Below are positions 63,602 through 64,000 of a DNA stretch of 64,000 nt, piece by piece. Source of the DNA: Cercospora beticola (lineage: Eukaryota; Ascomycota; Dothideomycetes; Mycosphaerellales; Mycosphaerellaceae). The translations under genes and the position numbers were made by a program. Every line of letters starts with the position of its first letter. Within the stretch, counting starts at the first letter, position 1. Under the pieces are notes generated by a model. That model searched no databases and had not been told where the DNA came from. It saw nothing but the letters and a program-made list of their open reading frames with translations. The DNA is taken from positions 1,530,001 to 1,594,000 of the forward strand of contig NC_088943.1 in the NCBI RefSeq assembly GCF_033473495.1. Reading direction: 5' to 3'.

Positions 63602-64000
63602 ATGGACAACCTCGAGAGAATTCCGCTTGCATACGCTTCTTGTTCGATAGGCACGAACCCCCCAAGCAGTGTCCCCGACCGTCTCGCCGCAATTTCCGCC
63701 GCAGGCTTCCAAGCCATCGAACTTAGCATGCCCGACCTCGTCTCCTTCGCCAGCACCAACTTCAACAGCAACGACATAAACGACCACTCCTTCTCCAAAC
63801 TCGAATCCGCCGCCCACGAACTCAAAAAGATCCTCGATGAGAACAAATTGAAAGTCTTCATGATGCAACCCTTTGCAAACTTCGAAGGCTGGCCACGCGA
63901 TTCTCCGGAATATAAAGATGCTTGGGAACGCGTGGAAGGCTGGTCCAAGATTATGAGCGCTGTGGATTGTGATATGCTACAAGTCGGGTCCTCTGATAGT
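63602..64000 (+). CDS. Xylose-isomerase-like TIM barrel protein (3-dehydroshikimate dehydratase-like), partial
   Basis: Open from the ATG at 63602 to the window edge (133 residues seen). The start IPLAYASCSIGTNPPSSVPD is the first strand and loop of the sugar-phosphate isomerase/epimerase fold; RLAAISAAGFQAIELSMPDL gives strand 2 with the metal-binding region nearby. LKVFMMQPFANFEGWP and DCDMLQVGSS are strands 3 and 4. In fungi this fold includes 3-dehydroshikimate dehydratases (quinate pathway, giving protocatechuate), and the SIGT start plus QPFANFEGWP recalls that group. Metal ligands further on are outside the window, so sugar isomerase or epimerase remain possible. A nearby intradiol dioxygenase makes an aromatic pathway plausible. 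Confidence 0.75.
   Translation, partial: MDNLERIPLAYASCSIGTNPPSSVPDRLAAISAAGFQAIELSMPDLVSFASTNFNSNDINDHSFSKLESAAHELKKILDENKLKVFMMQPFANFEGWPRDSPEYKDAWERVEGWSKIMSAVDCDMLQVGSSDS

Noticed and set aside
1..64000. CRISPR arrays, bacterial operons or prophage
   Set aside because: No regularly spaced repeats and no bacterial gene layout; genes have spliceosomal introns throughout.

Overview
The window is from a filamentous ascomycete (Pezizomycotina; a Dothideomycete is my best guess). Genes lie on both strands, have short GT-AG introns of about 50-120 nt, and encode clearly fungal proteins: a Zn2Cys6 regulator, a KipA-like kinesin, an alternative NADH dehydrogenase and a fungal S10 peptidase. A 5.5-kb AT-rich island has almost no CpA or TpG but keeps CpG, which is the footprint of repeat-induced point mutation (RIP). 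The taxon is inferred from style, not from a marker gene.

Left block (1-43.1 kb), mostly conserved genes. A head-to-head pair of RING-finger paralogues is followed by a type II NADH dehydrogenase, an FAD monooxygenase, a class I methyltransferase, cytochrome c1 (CYT1), three unrecognised coiled-coil or small proteins and a COMT-like O-methyltransferase. After a 2.7-kb gene-poor stretch come a kinesin-7, a membrane-anchored FUT8-like glycosyltransferase, the geranylgeranyltransferase-I beta subunit (CDC43) divergent from an IRC20/SHPRH-like SNF2-RING helicase, a FAR1/Zn2Cys6/Gag-like fusion protein, an allantoate-permease-type MFS transporter, and a 1,510-residue coiled-coil plus DEDDy exonuclease divergent from LSM5, which has five small exons.

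Island (43.1-48.6 kb). This is a RIP-degraded nest of non-LTR retrotransposons. The minus strand still shows the reverse-transcriptase motifs in order, with Gln codons turned into stops. The 3' end of the same family occurs three times, twice forward and once inverted.

Right block (48.6-64 kb), accessory in character. It holds an atypical SDR, a secreted S10 carboxypeptidase homologue that appears to have lost its whole catalytic triad, an intradiol (hydroxyquinol/catechol-type) dioxygenase with five exons, a GXWXG protein, a DHA1-type MFS transporter with an apparent one-base frame break, a fungal hypothetical gene with a single in-frame TGA, an APH-family phosphotransferase and the start of a xylose-isomerase-like TIM barrel protein that could be a 3-dehydroshikimate dehydratase relative. 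The dioxygenase, TIM barrel protein and transporter suggest an aromatic-catabolism neighbourhood that is partly decaying beside the repeat island.

Exon coordinates were derived by reading splice sites and checking that lengths and phases close. One recurrent large-scale pattern is that several genes switch within an exon from strongly C-rich to strongly G-rich on the coding strand.
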